Assembly: GCA_007694165.1 (NCBI GenBank)
Contig: RECE01000212.1
Span: 166,538 to 207,355, forward strand
From: Bacteroidota bacterium
GTDB lineage: Bacteria > Bacteroidota > Bacteroidia > Bacteroidales > UBA7960
Direction of reading: 5' to 3'
Length of the DNA stretch: 40,818 nucleotides
Shown piece after piece: positions 1-8,122 of this stretch (the first letter of the stretch is position 1; each line of letters opens with the position of its first letter). Made by a program: the position numbers and the translations under genes. The notes below the pieces were generated by a model. The model made no database searches and was not told the DNA's origin. It worked only from the letters and a program-made list of their open reading frames with translations.

Positions 1-1
1 C

Positions 2-517
2 GTCAGGTCTACCGAAGATATACAGGGTGCTACCTCGGTGCTGGAAGATGCTGAGGCCATTGTTGTGGGGGGGGGTAATACTTTCCACCTTTTACACATG
101 TTGTACGAAAAAGGGTTGATGGATATCATCAGGAAGAAAGTAGAAAACGGAACTCCCTTTATCGGGTGGAGTGCAGGAAGCAATGTGGCTTGCCCCAACA
201 TAAAAACCACCAACGACATGCCTGTAATTCAACCTGCAAGTTTTGACGCTCTTTCATTGGTTCCCTTCCAAATCAACCCGCATTATACCGACGGGAAAAT
301 CCCCAACCACAATGGCGAATCGAGAGAAGAGCGGATAAGGGAGTTTCTGGAGCTCAACCCCGAATTCCTGGTAATTGGACTCAAAGAAGGAACCATGCTG
401 AAAATTGAAGATACCGAAGTAAAACTCCTGGGCAATAAAACCCTCAAAGTTTTCAGAAAAGACGCTCCTACACTTGAATATGACAGCAACTCGTCGCTGG
501 ATTTCATTCTGAAGTAA
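2..517 (+). CDS. pepE: Peptidase E (aspartyl dipeptidase, family S51), 5' end cut by window
   Basis: This is the C-terminal ~170 residues of an alpha-aspartyl dipeptidase, a cytoplasmic serine peptidase that cleaves dipeptides with N-terminal aspartate. The reading frame is open to the left edge, so the true start lies outside the window; the first ATG in frame (38) is internal to the fold. Visible S51 features are VGGGNTF, the nucleophile elbow GWSAGSN, and NDMP, FDAL and INPHY, which carry the Asp and His of the triad by alignment with enterobacterial PepE from memory. The GESREERIREFLE helix and GLKEGTML also match PepE closely. The full protein is normally about 230 residues, so roughly 60 are missing here. 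Cyanophycinase is in the same family, but the overall match is to PepE. The gene is followed by a hairpin and then by a cyanophycin-synthetase-like gene. Confidence 0.9.
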   Translation, partial: VRSTEDIQGATSVLEDAEAIVVGGGNTFHLLHMLYEKGLMDIIRKKVENGTPFIGWSAGSNVACPNIKTTNDMPVIQPASFDALSLVPFQINPHYTDGKIPNHNGESREERIREFLELNPEFLVIGLKEGTMLKIEDTEVKLLGNKTLKVFRKDAPTLEYDSNSSLDFILK

Positions 518-546
518 AAATTGACACCCGCTAATAACCTGCTTCT

Positions 547-588
547 ATTGCCCATACTTCAAGATATTTGCAGTATGGGCAATTTCTT
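547..588 (+). terminator. Hairpin terminator after pepE
   Basis: There is a perfect 12-bp stem, ATTGCCCATACT at 547-558 with AGTATGGGCAAT at 572-583, and a 13-nt loop, followed by a short T-rich run (TTCTT). It lies 30 bases after the pepE stop and 28 bases before the next start. It would separate pepE from the following gene unless there is read-through. Confidence 0.7.
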
Positions 589-615
589 AACTGATCCATC
601 AACACCTTTACATCC

Positions 616-3351
616 ATGAATATTGAATATAAAATTCCCGGACACACAATTGCTGAAAGATCTCCGCTGTTAATAGAATCAGTGAGAACTTTAAAAGGTG
701 CTAACTATTACAGCGCGGGCTCTGTTATAGTCGTCAGGCTCAACCTGGCGGAATATGACGAAAGGTTTACCCATACCATTGAAGGCTTTTATGATGCTCT
801 TCAAAGCACACTTCCCACCCTATACGACCATCATTGCAGTGAAGACCGCCCGGGGGGATTCTTTAAAAGGGTACAAGACGGAACCCTTCTGGGCCATGTT
901 GCCGAGCATATAGCCATAGAATTGCAAACCCTTGCCGGAATGCCGGTGCAGTTTGGTAAAACAAGGGCTTCAAAAGAGCAGGGAGTTTACAATGTTGTTT
1001 TTCGTTTTTTTGATGAACAGGCTGGAATCTATGCGGGAAAAGCGGCTGTAAGCCTGTTGAACAGCATATTGTTAAAAAAACAAACCCATGTTCAGGACAT
1101 TGTTGATACCCTTGTAGCCATAAGAGAATTGCGTATGCCGGGGCCGGGTACCCAGGCCATCATTGCACGGGCCCGCAAGAAAGGGATACCTGTGCTGAGA
1201 GTGGACCCGTATAACCTTATTCAGCTGGGTACCGGGAAATACCAGAAACGAATCAGGGCAACCCTGGGCCCAAAAACAGGCTTTGTGGCGGTTGAAAATG
1301 CAAAAGACTCCTTCCTTGCAACTATGATGTTGAGGGATGCGGGAATTCCGGTACCGGTAACCATCAAAACCACCAAAATCCAGGATGCTCTTGATTTTCA
1401 CCACTACCTTGGAAAACCCATGGTGGTAAAACTGCCATGGAACAGTAAAACAAGAAAGGTATTTCCCGCCCTTAACGATGAGACTTCCATTGCAAGGGCA
1501 TTCGATGTATGCAGCAAGCACGATGAAAACGTTCTGGTGCAGGAACAAATACCCGGAGAAACCTTCAGACTGCTGGTGATTGATCACAAATTTGTTGCTG
1601 CCACAAGACTTTCCAGTCCGGAAATAATAGGTAACGGGCAGGACACCATAGCCATTTTGATTGATAAATTGAATGAAAAACAGCAAAGAAAGCCCGGTGA
1701 TAAGGGGAGTCTTTCCTTAATTGTCCCCGATGAGCAATTGGTGGAGACGCTCTCTTTTTATGGCTTTCAGCTGCAAACCATTCCGGATGATGGTTTGCGT
1801 ATTGTGCTTAATCATCATACCAGTCCGGCTGTTGGAGCGAGCACCACGGATGTTACAGGAATGGTTCATCCCATAAACCGGTTCATTGCAGAAAGGGCCT
1901 CTCGCATTATCGGGCTCGATGTAGCAGGGATTAACATGGTATGTCCCGACATCAGCAAACCTGTAACTCAGGAACAGGGGGCCATCATTAATGTGCTTGC
2001 AGCCCCTGATTTCAGAATGCATCTTAACCCCTGGGAAGGGAAAAGCAGAAGAGTTGAAGAAGCATTTATGGACATGATTTTTGCCGCGGATGCACAGTTT
2101 CGAATCCCGGTATTCTCCGTCACCGGTTCAGCAGGGAAATCGGTATGTGCATTGCTTATCAATTATATTCTGGAAAAGGAAGGCTTCAAGACAGGTTTTG
2201 CCATGTCAGACGGGTTTTATTCGCAGGGAAGAAAGATTGCGAAGGGCGATATGACAGGTTATCATGCAGCTCAGCTTGTGCTCAAAGATCCGGGCATTGA
2301 TTGCGCCATTTTAGAAACTTCAGTGGAAGGCATTTTAAGGGATGGACTCGGCTATGAATATGCCGACTTTGGAGTGGTGCTCAATACACACGAAAGCTAT
2401 ATCCCGGGCTCCGACCTGAAGGATATTGATGATATTGCCTATGCACAAAATGTGGTGGCTGAAGAGGTTTACAGAGAAGGATTCACAATATTAAACGCTG
2501 ACGATCCTCTTGTAATGGAAATGAGCAAAAGAGTTGATAATCCAATAGCATTGTTTACAAAAAATCCACAGCAAGAAGCATTCAAAAGCCACATCTCCGG
2601 CGGGGCTATGGGCATCGGAATAGAAAACGAGAACATTTACCTGTGGAGCAGCCGCGGAAAAACATGTATAGCCCCCCTGTCTTCCCTCCCACTGCTGGCA
2701 GACGAAACCCATAAAATCTTTACCGATAGCCTGCTGGCTGCCATCCTTTCTCTGGCAGCCTTTAATATTAGCCCGAAAAGCATCGGAAAACATCTCAAAT
2801 CGTTTAAACCTTCAGTACATACCCTGCACGGGAGGCTTACACGCCTGAACCTGAATTCCAACAGCATTATTATAGACAAACCCTCCGGGAATCTGGCATT
2901 GGAGAATATCCGAAAAATGATTCATGCAAAAGAAGTGGAACCGGTTTTTTATATCGATAGCAGCGGAAATATCCCTATTGATTTTCATGAACAATTCGCT
3001 GCAGTATTTGGCCAGATGCATTGCGATATCCTTGTTTTTAATTCTTCCCTTCACTCCTTTAAAGGAAAAGAAAAACTTTTTGAGAAGCAAGCTGAGGATA
3101 TCATTGTTTCGCTGAAGGAATATTACCTGGAAGAAACTGCCCCACCCGATCATTCAGGAGGATACAACATTTTAAAAGCCCTTGAACATCATGCTTCAGA
3201 CTCAAATCATCTTAGAATCAGAGAAGCAAATGATATTGCAGCATTTTTGCAGGAGATCCAGGTTGAAAACCCGGAAAAACTTCACGTGATTTTCAGCTGG
3301 AATTTTCCTGATTTACAGGGACTGCTGAACCCGCTGGTGAGTTTTTACTAA
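616..3351 (+). CDS. Divergent cyanophycin synthetase-like protein, both ligase sites degenerate
   Basis: At 911 residues it has the full length and domain order of CphA: an N domain (about 1-160), an ATP-grasp domain (about 165-485) and a Mur-ligase-like domain (about 495-900). The N domain keeps H94, E97, H98 and E102 and the FGKTR segment. The ATP-grasp keeps K272, TTDVT and HP, but the Gly-rich loop after K272 has become PWNSKTRKV and the metal-binding ExN before AAP-FRMH has become N459-x-L461. The Mur-like domain keeps a P-loop (GSAGKS, 504-509), GDMTG, ILR and NADDP (627-631). Three motifs differ from those I recall for CphA: ARGGILR is SVEGILR, the DHLG region is HESYIPG, and DYAHNP is DKPSGN (754-759). 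Active CphA polymerises Asp and Arg into cyanophycin. Here an inactive, regulatory or differently specific paralogue is more likely. The frame is intact over 2.7 kb, so it is not a simple pseudogene. The start at 616 is the first ATG after the upstream terminator. Confidence 0.8.
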   Translation: MNIEYKIPGHTIAERSPLLIESVRTLKGANYYSAGSVIVVRLNLAEYDERFTHTIEGFYDALQSTLPTLYDHHCSEDRPGGFFKRVQDGTLLGHVAEHIAIELQTLAGMPVQFGKTRASKEQGVYNVVFRFFDEQAGIYAGKAAVSLLNSILLKKQTHVQDIVDTLVAIRELRMPGPGTQAIIARARKKGIPVLRVDPYNLIQLGTGKYQKRIRATLGPKTGFVAVENAKDSFLATMMLRDAGIPVPVTIKTTKIQDALDFHHYLGKPMVVKLPWNSKTRKVFPALNDETSIARAFDVCSKHDENVLVQEQIPGETFRLLVIDHKFVAATRLSSPEIIGNGQDTIAILIDKLNEKQQRKPGDKGSLSLIVPDEQLVETLSFYGFQLQTIPDDGLRIVLNHHTSPAVGASTTDVTGMVHPINRFIAERASRIIGLDVAGINMVCPDISKPVTQEQGAIINVLAAPDFRMHLNPWEGKSRRVEEAFMDMIFAADAQFRIPVFSVTGSAGKSVCALLINYILEKEGFKTGFAMSDGFYSQGRKIAKGDMTGYHAAQLVLKDPGIDCAILETSVEGILRDGLGYEYADFGVVLNTHESYIPGSDLKDIDDIAYAQNVVAEEVYREGFTILNADDPLVMEMSKRVDNPIALFTKNPQQEAFKSHISGGAMGIGIENENIYLWSSRGKTCIAPLSSLPLLADETHKIFTDSLLAAILSLAAFNISPKSIGKHLKSFKPSVHTLHGRLTRLNLNSNSIIIDKPSGNLALENIRKMIHAKEVEPVFYIDSSGNIPIDFHEQFAAVFGQMHCDILVFNSSLHSFKGKEKLFEKQAEDIIVSLKEYYLEETAPPDHSGGYNILKALEHHASDSNHLRIREANDIAAFLQEIQVENPEKLHVIFSWNFPDLQGLLNPLVSFY

Positions 3352-3696
3352 GGAGAGAAATGGGCGGTTGCTATTGGCTATCGGGTGCGTATGTATAATT
3401 GACCCTCAAATTCAGATAAAAATTTCATTTTCTCTCTATAGTGTCATGTCAATACTATTTTAGCCTGCCCAGGTCTTGATCTTTTCCCTCGTCTCAGCAA
3501 TTGAACCGACACAACAGCATTGACACAACACCCGCCGAATTAACTTTTTTGGGGATAAGGAATAGTATAAAAGTGGATTGATTTGTATAATTTTGTCATA
3601 ATCGTTTATTTTTGTGCATGCTGACAGGCATGGAAAAAAACAGGCTTCACCAATTCCGATGAAAACTTAACCGACATTTTTAATATTAGAGCAATT
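3352..3696. other. 345-base intergenic region
   Basis: No coding frame is supported here. It holds a 9-bp direct repeat GACACAACA at 3508-3516 and 3522-3530 (14-bp period) and, close to the following gene, a good Bacteroidota-type promoter (listed separately). No terminator was seen for the CphA-like gene. Confidence 0.6.
3582..3614 (+). promoter_or_regulatory. Bacteroidota-type promoter of the DUF4831 gene
   Basis: A -33 TTTG at 3582-3585 and a -7 TATTTTTG (TAnnTTTG) at 3607-3614 are separated by 21 bases, which fits the known Bacteroides promoter. The start codon is 82 bases downstream. This is the only promoter in the window where both boxes are clear. Confidence 0.55.
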
Positions 3697-4875
3697 ATGG
3701 CCAGATTTCAGGTAGTTAGCATTTTACTTTTCACTGTATTGTTGTTTTCCCAATGCAGCTCTCACCAGCCTATCACGGTTAAACACGTTACCCATCTGGA
3801 GGCTGGGCATTCGCAGCAAGGGTTTTATTATGCTTTGCCCCAAACAGTGGTAAGTGTTGATATTACCCTGTTAAAGACAGAGGCAATACCGGGGCCTTTT
3901 GCAAGGTATGCGGGTACGTTTCTTGGTCTTGATGAGGTTATTATGAGACCCTCTGTGCACTATTCTGTTTATGATGTTTCAGTAAAAACTCATGCTGAGC
4001 CCGATCCGGGAGAGTTTTACTTTGTTGAAATAGACCCCAAAAAGAACCGAAAAAATCCTTTTGGCATATCCCTCACAGAAACAGGGTTGATTGCCGGCAT
4101 CAATTTGTCCTCCGAAACGGAAGTTTACAAACAATTGCGCAAGGGAGAAAGCAGGCGAGGCTATTTTGGCAGTGAAGCTGCCTTCAACCATTTTATTGAA
4201 ACCAATTTACAGGAAAAGATTGACACCATTATTGAGCGTGTTCGCATGGATACAGTAACGGTTGAAAGAAAAACCCTGAGACGCACCTGGGTTGAAAAAT
4301 CCTCTGAGGTTAGAGCCAGGGAAGTGGCGGATTATATTCTCAGTATTCGCAAAAAAAGGTTTGACCTGGTAAGTGGGTTTGCTGAGATCACTTATTCGAA
4401 AGATGCACTAAAATACATGAATGAGGAGCTGTTACAACTGGAAAATGATTACCTGGAGCTATTCACCGGAATTACAACGCAAAGCACTTCCCGCTACAGA
4501 TTTTATCACACACCCAAAAAGAATGAAGCAGGAAACCCGCAATTGCTCTTTCATTTCGATAATGACAAAGGAATCATCAGTGCCCCCACTGCCACTTCAC
4601 AAAAAATTGAACTCACCGTATCAAGAGACTATGCAACGCGGCAAATGGGCGTATTTACCATGAACCCAACAGGTAAGCGATCCGTTGACAGGGGCATTTT
4701 TTACAGAATTCCTGAACACGGAAATATCACTGTTTCAAGTGACAATACTTCCATTGCTGATGCCAGGTTGCTTATCAATCAATTTGGTATTATAACCAGT
4801 TTACCTGCTGAGGATTTTATAATTGATTTTAATCCTTTAACCGGTGCAATCAAATCCGTTGAGAGAAAAGAATAA
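3697..4875 (+). CDS. DUF4831-type probable lipoprotein
   Basis: This 392-residue protein begins with a hydrophobic export signal (about residues 5-18) ending at a cysteine, FSQC-SS, and is probably a lipoprotein of the cell envelope; Gln just before the cysteine is an unusual lipobox residue. After a variable stretch come FYYALPQTVVSVDI, GPFARYAGTFLGL and a Tyr/Val-rich segment with PDP, which I recognise as the DUF4831 family of Bacteroidota. The centre (about 165-265) is rich in charged residues and probably helical; the rest looks like beta-strand. No enzyme motif is visible. It stands alone, with its own promoter and an SDR gene 53 bases downstream that has a separate -7 motif. Its function is unknown. 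Confidence 0.75.
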   Translation: MARFQVVSILLFTVLLFSQCSSHQPITVKHVTHLEAGHSQQGFYYALPQTVVSVDITLLKTEAIPGPFARYAGTFLGLDEVIMRPSVHYSVYDVSVKTHAEPDPGEFYFVEIDPKKNRKNPFGISLTETGLIAGINLSSETEVYKQLRKGESRRGYFGSEAAFNHFIETNLQEKIDTIIERVRMDTVTVERKTLRRTWVEKSSEVRAREVADYILSIRKKRFDLVSGFAEITYSKDALKYMNEELLQLENDYLELFTGITTQSTSRYRFYHTPKKNEAGNPQLLFHFDNDKGIISAPTATSQKIELTVSRDYATRQMGVFTMNPTGKRSVDRGIFYRIPEHGNITVSSDNTSIADARLLINQFGIITSLPAEDFIIDFNPLTGAIKSVERKE

Positions 4876-4886
4876 GACGCACAATG

Positions 4887-4894
4887 TAGATTTG
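4887..4894 (+). promoter_or_regulatory. Candidate -7 element before the SDR gene
   Basis: TAGATTTG followed by C matches TAnnTTTG, 34 bases before the ATG at 4929. No TTTG is seen at the ideal distance upstream, so it rests on the -7 box only. Confidence 0.35.
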
Positions 4895-4928
4895 CATTTA
4901 ACCAATGAGTTAACTAAATAATTTTCTG

Positions 4929-5687
4929 ATGAACCACATTATCATAACAGGACACAGTAAAGGACTTGGAGCAGGAATTGCCCTTGAAATGATTGACGAA
5001 AATCATCATATTCATGGTATTGCAAGAACAGACAATACTGACATACAAAAACTGGCAGCCGCCAAAGGTTGTGGTTTCAATTTTTACCCGTGCGATCTGG
5101 GGCATACAGACCAGATATCGGCCATCATGCAACTTGTGTTTGCAAATATTACACGAACAGATAACATTGAAGGGATTTACCTTATCAACAATGCAGGAAT
5201 GATTCATCCTATCGGCCCTGTACCTACGCTCGAAAATGCAGATATAGATTTGCATCTAAGGGTAAACCTGCTGGCCCCCATGCTTATAATAAAAGATTTT
5301 ATCACTCATTCATCTTCCATAAAAGCCACCAAAAGGGTGATAAATATTTCTTCGGGCGCAGCAACCAGTCCTTATCATGGCTGGAGCAGTTATTGCACCA
5401 GCAAGGCGGGGCTCGACATGTTTACCCGATGCTGCGCCACAGAGCAGGAAGGGGAAAAATACCCGATAGAGTTTATGGCTGTGGCCCCTGGAATTATTGA
5501 CACAGATATGCAAACCACCATAAGAGGAACTACCGACGAACAATTCATCCACCGGAAGAAGTTTGTTGAACTCAAGGAAACCGGTCAACTGGTATCTCCT
5601 GCCCTGGCAGGCAAAAAGCTCAAAGAGTTGTTGTTTTCCTCCGATTTCAAAAATGGTGAAATTACTGACATAAGACATTTATATTAA
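4929..5687 (+). CDS. Short-chain dehydrogenase/reductase, YueD (benzil reductase)-like
   Basis: This 252-residue cytoplasmic NAD(P)-dependent oxidoreductase has a Rossmann fold with the cofactor motif TGHSKGLGAGI at the N-terminus, NNAGM near residue 90, and the catalytic Ser (ISSGAA) followed by YCTSK. Its closest match from memory is the (S)-benzoin-forming benzil reductase YueD of Bacillus, sharing GWSSYC-SKAGLDMFTR, PG-IDT-MQ and the ETGQL-SP segment near the C-terminus. YueD and sepiapterin reductase are related, so the natural substrate is probably a small dicarbonyl or pterin-like compound; the sequence does not decide which. It has no obvious operon partner. Confidence 0.85.
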   Translation: MNHIIITGHSKGLGAGIALEMIDENHHIHGIARTDNTDIQKLAAAKGCGFNFYPCDLGHTDQISAIMQLVFANITRTDNIEGIYLINNAGMIHPIGPVPTLENADIDLHLRVNLLAPMLIIKDFITHSSSIKATKRVINISSGAATSPYHGWSSYCTSKAGLDMFTRCCATEQEGEKYPIEFMAVAPGIIDTDMQTTIRGTTDEQFIHRKKFVELKETGQLVSPALAGKKLKELLFSSDFKNGEITDIRHLY

Positions 5688-5828
5688 TTCTTGTTTTATA
5701 TGTCTTAATTTGATTAAAGTGGCTAGATAGCCTGTTGATAACCAACCCTCTTATATTTTAAAACATAATTAACACCACAGAATGTGATAGTGAAACCTCA
5801 TATATCACCCTTATAAAAGTTTGCCCAT

Positions 5829-7397
5829 ATGGATAAGATAAATTTACAGGAATTTGAGAGTAAGGTAAAGGTTAGAAATCTTACCATAGACGATTTCGAT
5901 GCACTGGTAAGGATGCAAAAAATCAGCTTCCCTTCCATGCAACCCTGGTCAAGAGAAAATATTGAAAATCAGCTGCGTATATTCCCTGAAGGGCAAATCA
6001 TCATTGAAATTGACGATATGGTAGTAGCTTCATCTTCAAGTTTCATTATTGATTCGGAGGACCTGGATTACGAAATGACCTGGGATGAAATATGCGATTA
6101 TGGGAACATTGGCACCCACGATCCTGAAGGCGATACATTGTATGGGATGGAAATAATGGTACATCCGCAATACCGGGGGATGAAGCTTGCCACAAGGATG
6201 TATGAAGCGCGTAAGGAGCTTGCCCGTGAACACAACCTGCAAAGAATAGTAATCGGCGGAAGATTGCCGGGTTATAAAAACTATCGCAATACGCTCAATA
6301 TCAATCAGTATGTTGACAAGGTTACCAGCAAGGCGATATTTGATCCGGTGCTCACACCCCAACTATCCAATGGTTTTTCGCTTAAAAAAGTAATTAAAGA
6401 GTATATTGATGAGGATAAAGAGTCGGGTGGATTTGCTACTTATCTTGAATGGACCAATTTTGATTTTCAACAACAGAAAAATCAAAAGCTTTTCACGGCT
6501 CTCCCTGTCCGTATTTGTTTGGTGCAGTACCAGATGAGAACCATCAGAAGTTTTGATGATTTTGCCATTCAATGCGAATATTTTGTAGATGTGGCATCAG
6601 GATACAAAAGCGATTTCATCATGTTTCCTGAAATTTTCACCTTACAACTCCTGACCATTTTCCCAAAGGAGAACCCCGGCACGGCCGCACGTAAAATCGG
6701 CGAATTTACAGAGCAGTATCTTGAACTCTTCAGCGAACTGGCCATAAAATACAATATCAACATCATTGCCGGCTCCCACTTTACACCAGAAGGAGACAAA
6801 CTCTATAACATCGCCTACCTGTTTAAGCGCAGTGGAGAGATTGGCAAGCAATACAAGCTGCATATCAGTCCCAACGAGAAAAAATGGTGGGGAGTGGAAC
6901 CAGGGAGAAAGATCGAAGTATTCGACACCGACAAAGGCAAGATTGCCATCCAGGTTTGTTATGATATAGAATTTCCTGAAGTTTCGCGTATTGCTGTTGA
7001 GCGAGGGGCACGCATTATTTTTGTTCCTTTTTGCACCGATGACCGCCAGAGCTATTTGCGTGTAAAGTATTGCGCGCAGGCAAGATGTGTCGAAAATCAA
7101 ATCTTCGTAGCCATTGCCGGAACAGTTGGCAACCTGCCACATGTGGACAATATGGATATTCAGTACGCCCAATCAGGTATCTTCACCCCTTCTGATTTTT
7201 CTTTTGCCCGCGATGCCATTGCTGCTGAATCGACTCCCAACGTTGAAACCGTAATTGTTAACGACATTGACCTGGAGCTTTTGAAACGTCACAGAAACCG
7301 GGGTACAGTTACCAACTGGAATGACCGCCGAAATGACCTCTATCGAATCCAGGCTTTCGATATGGATAATGAAGAGGGCGAAATAAGTGAACTGTGA
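5829..7397 (+). CDS. GNAT acetyltransferase fused to a nitrilase-superfamily hydrolase (YhcX-like)
   Basis: This is a 522-residue two-domain cytoplasmic protein. Residues about 14-205 form a GNAT N-acetyltransferase domain, with the acetyl-CoA loop region around VHPQYRGMKLAT. Residues about 225-515 form a carbon-nitrogen hydrolase with the Glu-Lys-Cys triad visible as E268 (MFPEIF), K343 (QYKLHI) and C377 (QVCYDIEFPE). Bacillus YhcX has the same architecture and length. Nitrilase-superfamily enzymes hydrolyse amides or nitriles through a Cys thioester. The linked acetyltransferase suggests one domain may make or protect an acylated amine that the other handles, but no substrate can be read from the sequence. 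Both active sites look intact. It appears to be a single-gene unit. Confidence 0.88.
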   Translation: MDKINLQEFESKVKVRNLTIDDFDALVRMQKISFPSMQPWSRENIENQLRIFPEGQIIIEIDDMVVASSSSFIIDSEDLDYEMTWDEICDYGNIGTHDPEGDTLYGMEIMVHPQYRGMKLATRMYEARKELAREHNLQRIVIGGRLPGYKNYRNTLNINQYVDKVTSKAIFDPVLTPQLSNGFSLKKVIKEYIDEDKESGGFATYLEWTNFDFQQQKNQKLFTALPVRICLVQYQMRTIRSFDDFAIQCEYFVDVASGYKSDFIMFPEIFTLQLLTIFPKENPGTAARKIGEFTEQYLELFSELAIKYNINIIAGSHFTPEGDKLYNIAYLFKRSGEIGKQYKLHISPNEKKWWGVEPGRKIEVFDTDKGKIAIQVCYDIEFPEVSRIAVERGARIIFVPFCTDDRQSYLRVKYCAQARCVENQIFVAIAGTVGNLPHVDNMDIQYAQSGIFTPSDFSFARDAIAAESTPNVETVIVNDIDLELLKRHRNRGTVTNWNDRRNDLYRIQAFDMDNEEGEISEL

Positions 7398-7511
7398 GCA
7401 GTCAGCTAATAATGGAGGAAACAGGCATTTTGTTTTATTGCTAAATTTCTTTATTAAAAGTTTTCAACCCGTTCAACCTTTTTGCCATTCACTTTGTTAT
7501 TAGAGAGCAAA

Positions 7512-7582
7512 AGAATTATTCTCACCTGCATGTGTTTGGGGAAAACCCCAAACAAACTCCTGTTATTTGCAGAAATAATTCT
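7512..7582. repeat. Nested palindromic element
   Basis: A central hairpin has a perfect 9-bp stem, TGTTTGGGG (7533-7541) and CCCCAAACA (7546-7554), with an AAAA loop. It is enclosed by an outer 9-bp inverted repeat, AGAATTATT (7512-7520) and AATAATTCT (7574-7582). A CTGCA/TGCAG pair lies between the two. The element sits between two co-directional genes, 41 bases before the DoxX-like start. No T-run follows, so a simple terminator is not a full explanation. Confidence 0.7.
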
Positions 7583-7623
7583 CCAAACAAATGTTCTCAC
7601 AATAATAGTTTAAAATAGCAAGT

Positions 7624-8103
7624 ATGACTTTTCTCGAAAAATTTGAAAAAATTGAAAGTAACGTTCTCGATTGGATGGCCCTGCATGGCATCGTTCTTCT
7701 TCGCATAAGTATTGGAATCATATTCTTCTGGTTTGGTTTCCAGAAATTTTTTCCCGGCATCAGTTCTGCCGAGGATATAGCCACCAAAACCATCGATGTA
7801 ATGTCTTTCGGAATTGTAAAGGCACCCTATTCTATGCCTATTCTTGCTACCTGGGAGACACTGATAGGGATTGGGTTCATTACAGGTAAATATTTACGCC
7901 CAACGGTTTTATTGTTGTATATGCAGATGATAGGTACACTTTTCCCTCTGTTTGTTTTTCCGGGAGAAACCTTTTACCTGGCTCCCTTTGTTCCCACTAT
8001 TGAGGGGCAGTACATTATCAAGAACATAATTATTATCACCGCAGCCATGGTTATACTTTCTCATAACCAGGGAAAAATCATCAGCAGGAGCAAAACCTCA
8101 TGA
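7624..8103 (+). CDS. DoxX-like inner-membrane protein
   Basis: This 159-residue integral membrane protein has four predicted transmembrane segments, at about 19-43, 65-86, 94-117 and 133-151. The first helix carries RISIGIIFFWFGFQKFFPG, which resembles the start of DoxX/DUF417-type proteins, quinone-linked or stress-related membrane proteins of largely uncertain role. The short N-terminus before helix 1 is charged and likely cytoplasmic, as is the basic C-terminus. The gene converges on the next one with only 19 bases between stops and no hairpin in that gap. Confidence 0.72.
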   Translation: MTFLEKFEKIESNVLDWMALHGIVLLRISIGIIFFWFGFQKFFPGISSAEDIATKTIDVMSFGIVKAPYSMPILATWETLIGIGFITGKYLRPTVLLLYMQMIGTLFPLFVFPGETFYLAPFVPTIEGQYIIKNIIIITAAMVILSHNQGKIISRSKTS

Positions 8104-8122
8104 AATAGGCAAAATTCATTGA

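Noticed and set aside
1072-1686. 204-residue minus-strand open frame opposite the CphA-like gene
   Set aside because: It is the antisense shadow of a well-supported domain and is rich in residues typical of reverse translation (Cys, His, Gly).
616-3351. CphA-like gene as a pseudogene
   Set aside because: The frame is intact for 911 codons, and structural motifs (P-loop, GDMTG, NADDP, N-domain H/E cluster) are kept, so loss is confined to selected motifs.
8104-8122. Terminator between the convergent DoxX-like and 829-residue protein genes
   Set aside because: The 19-base gap has no inverted repeat.
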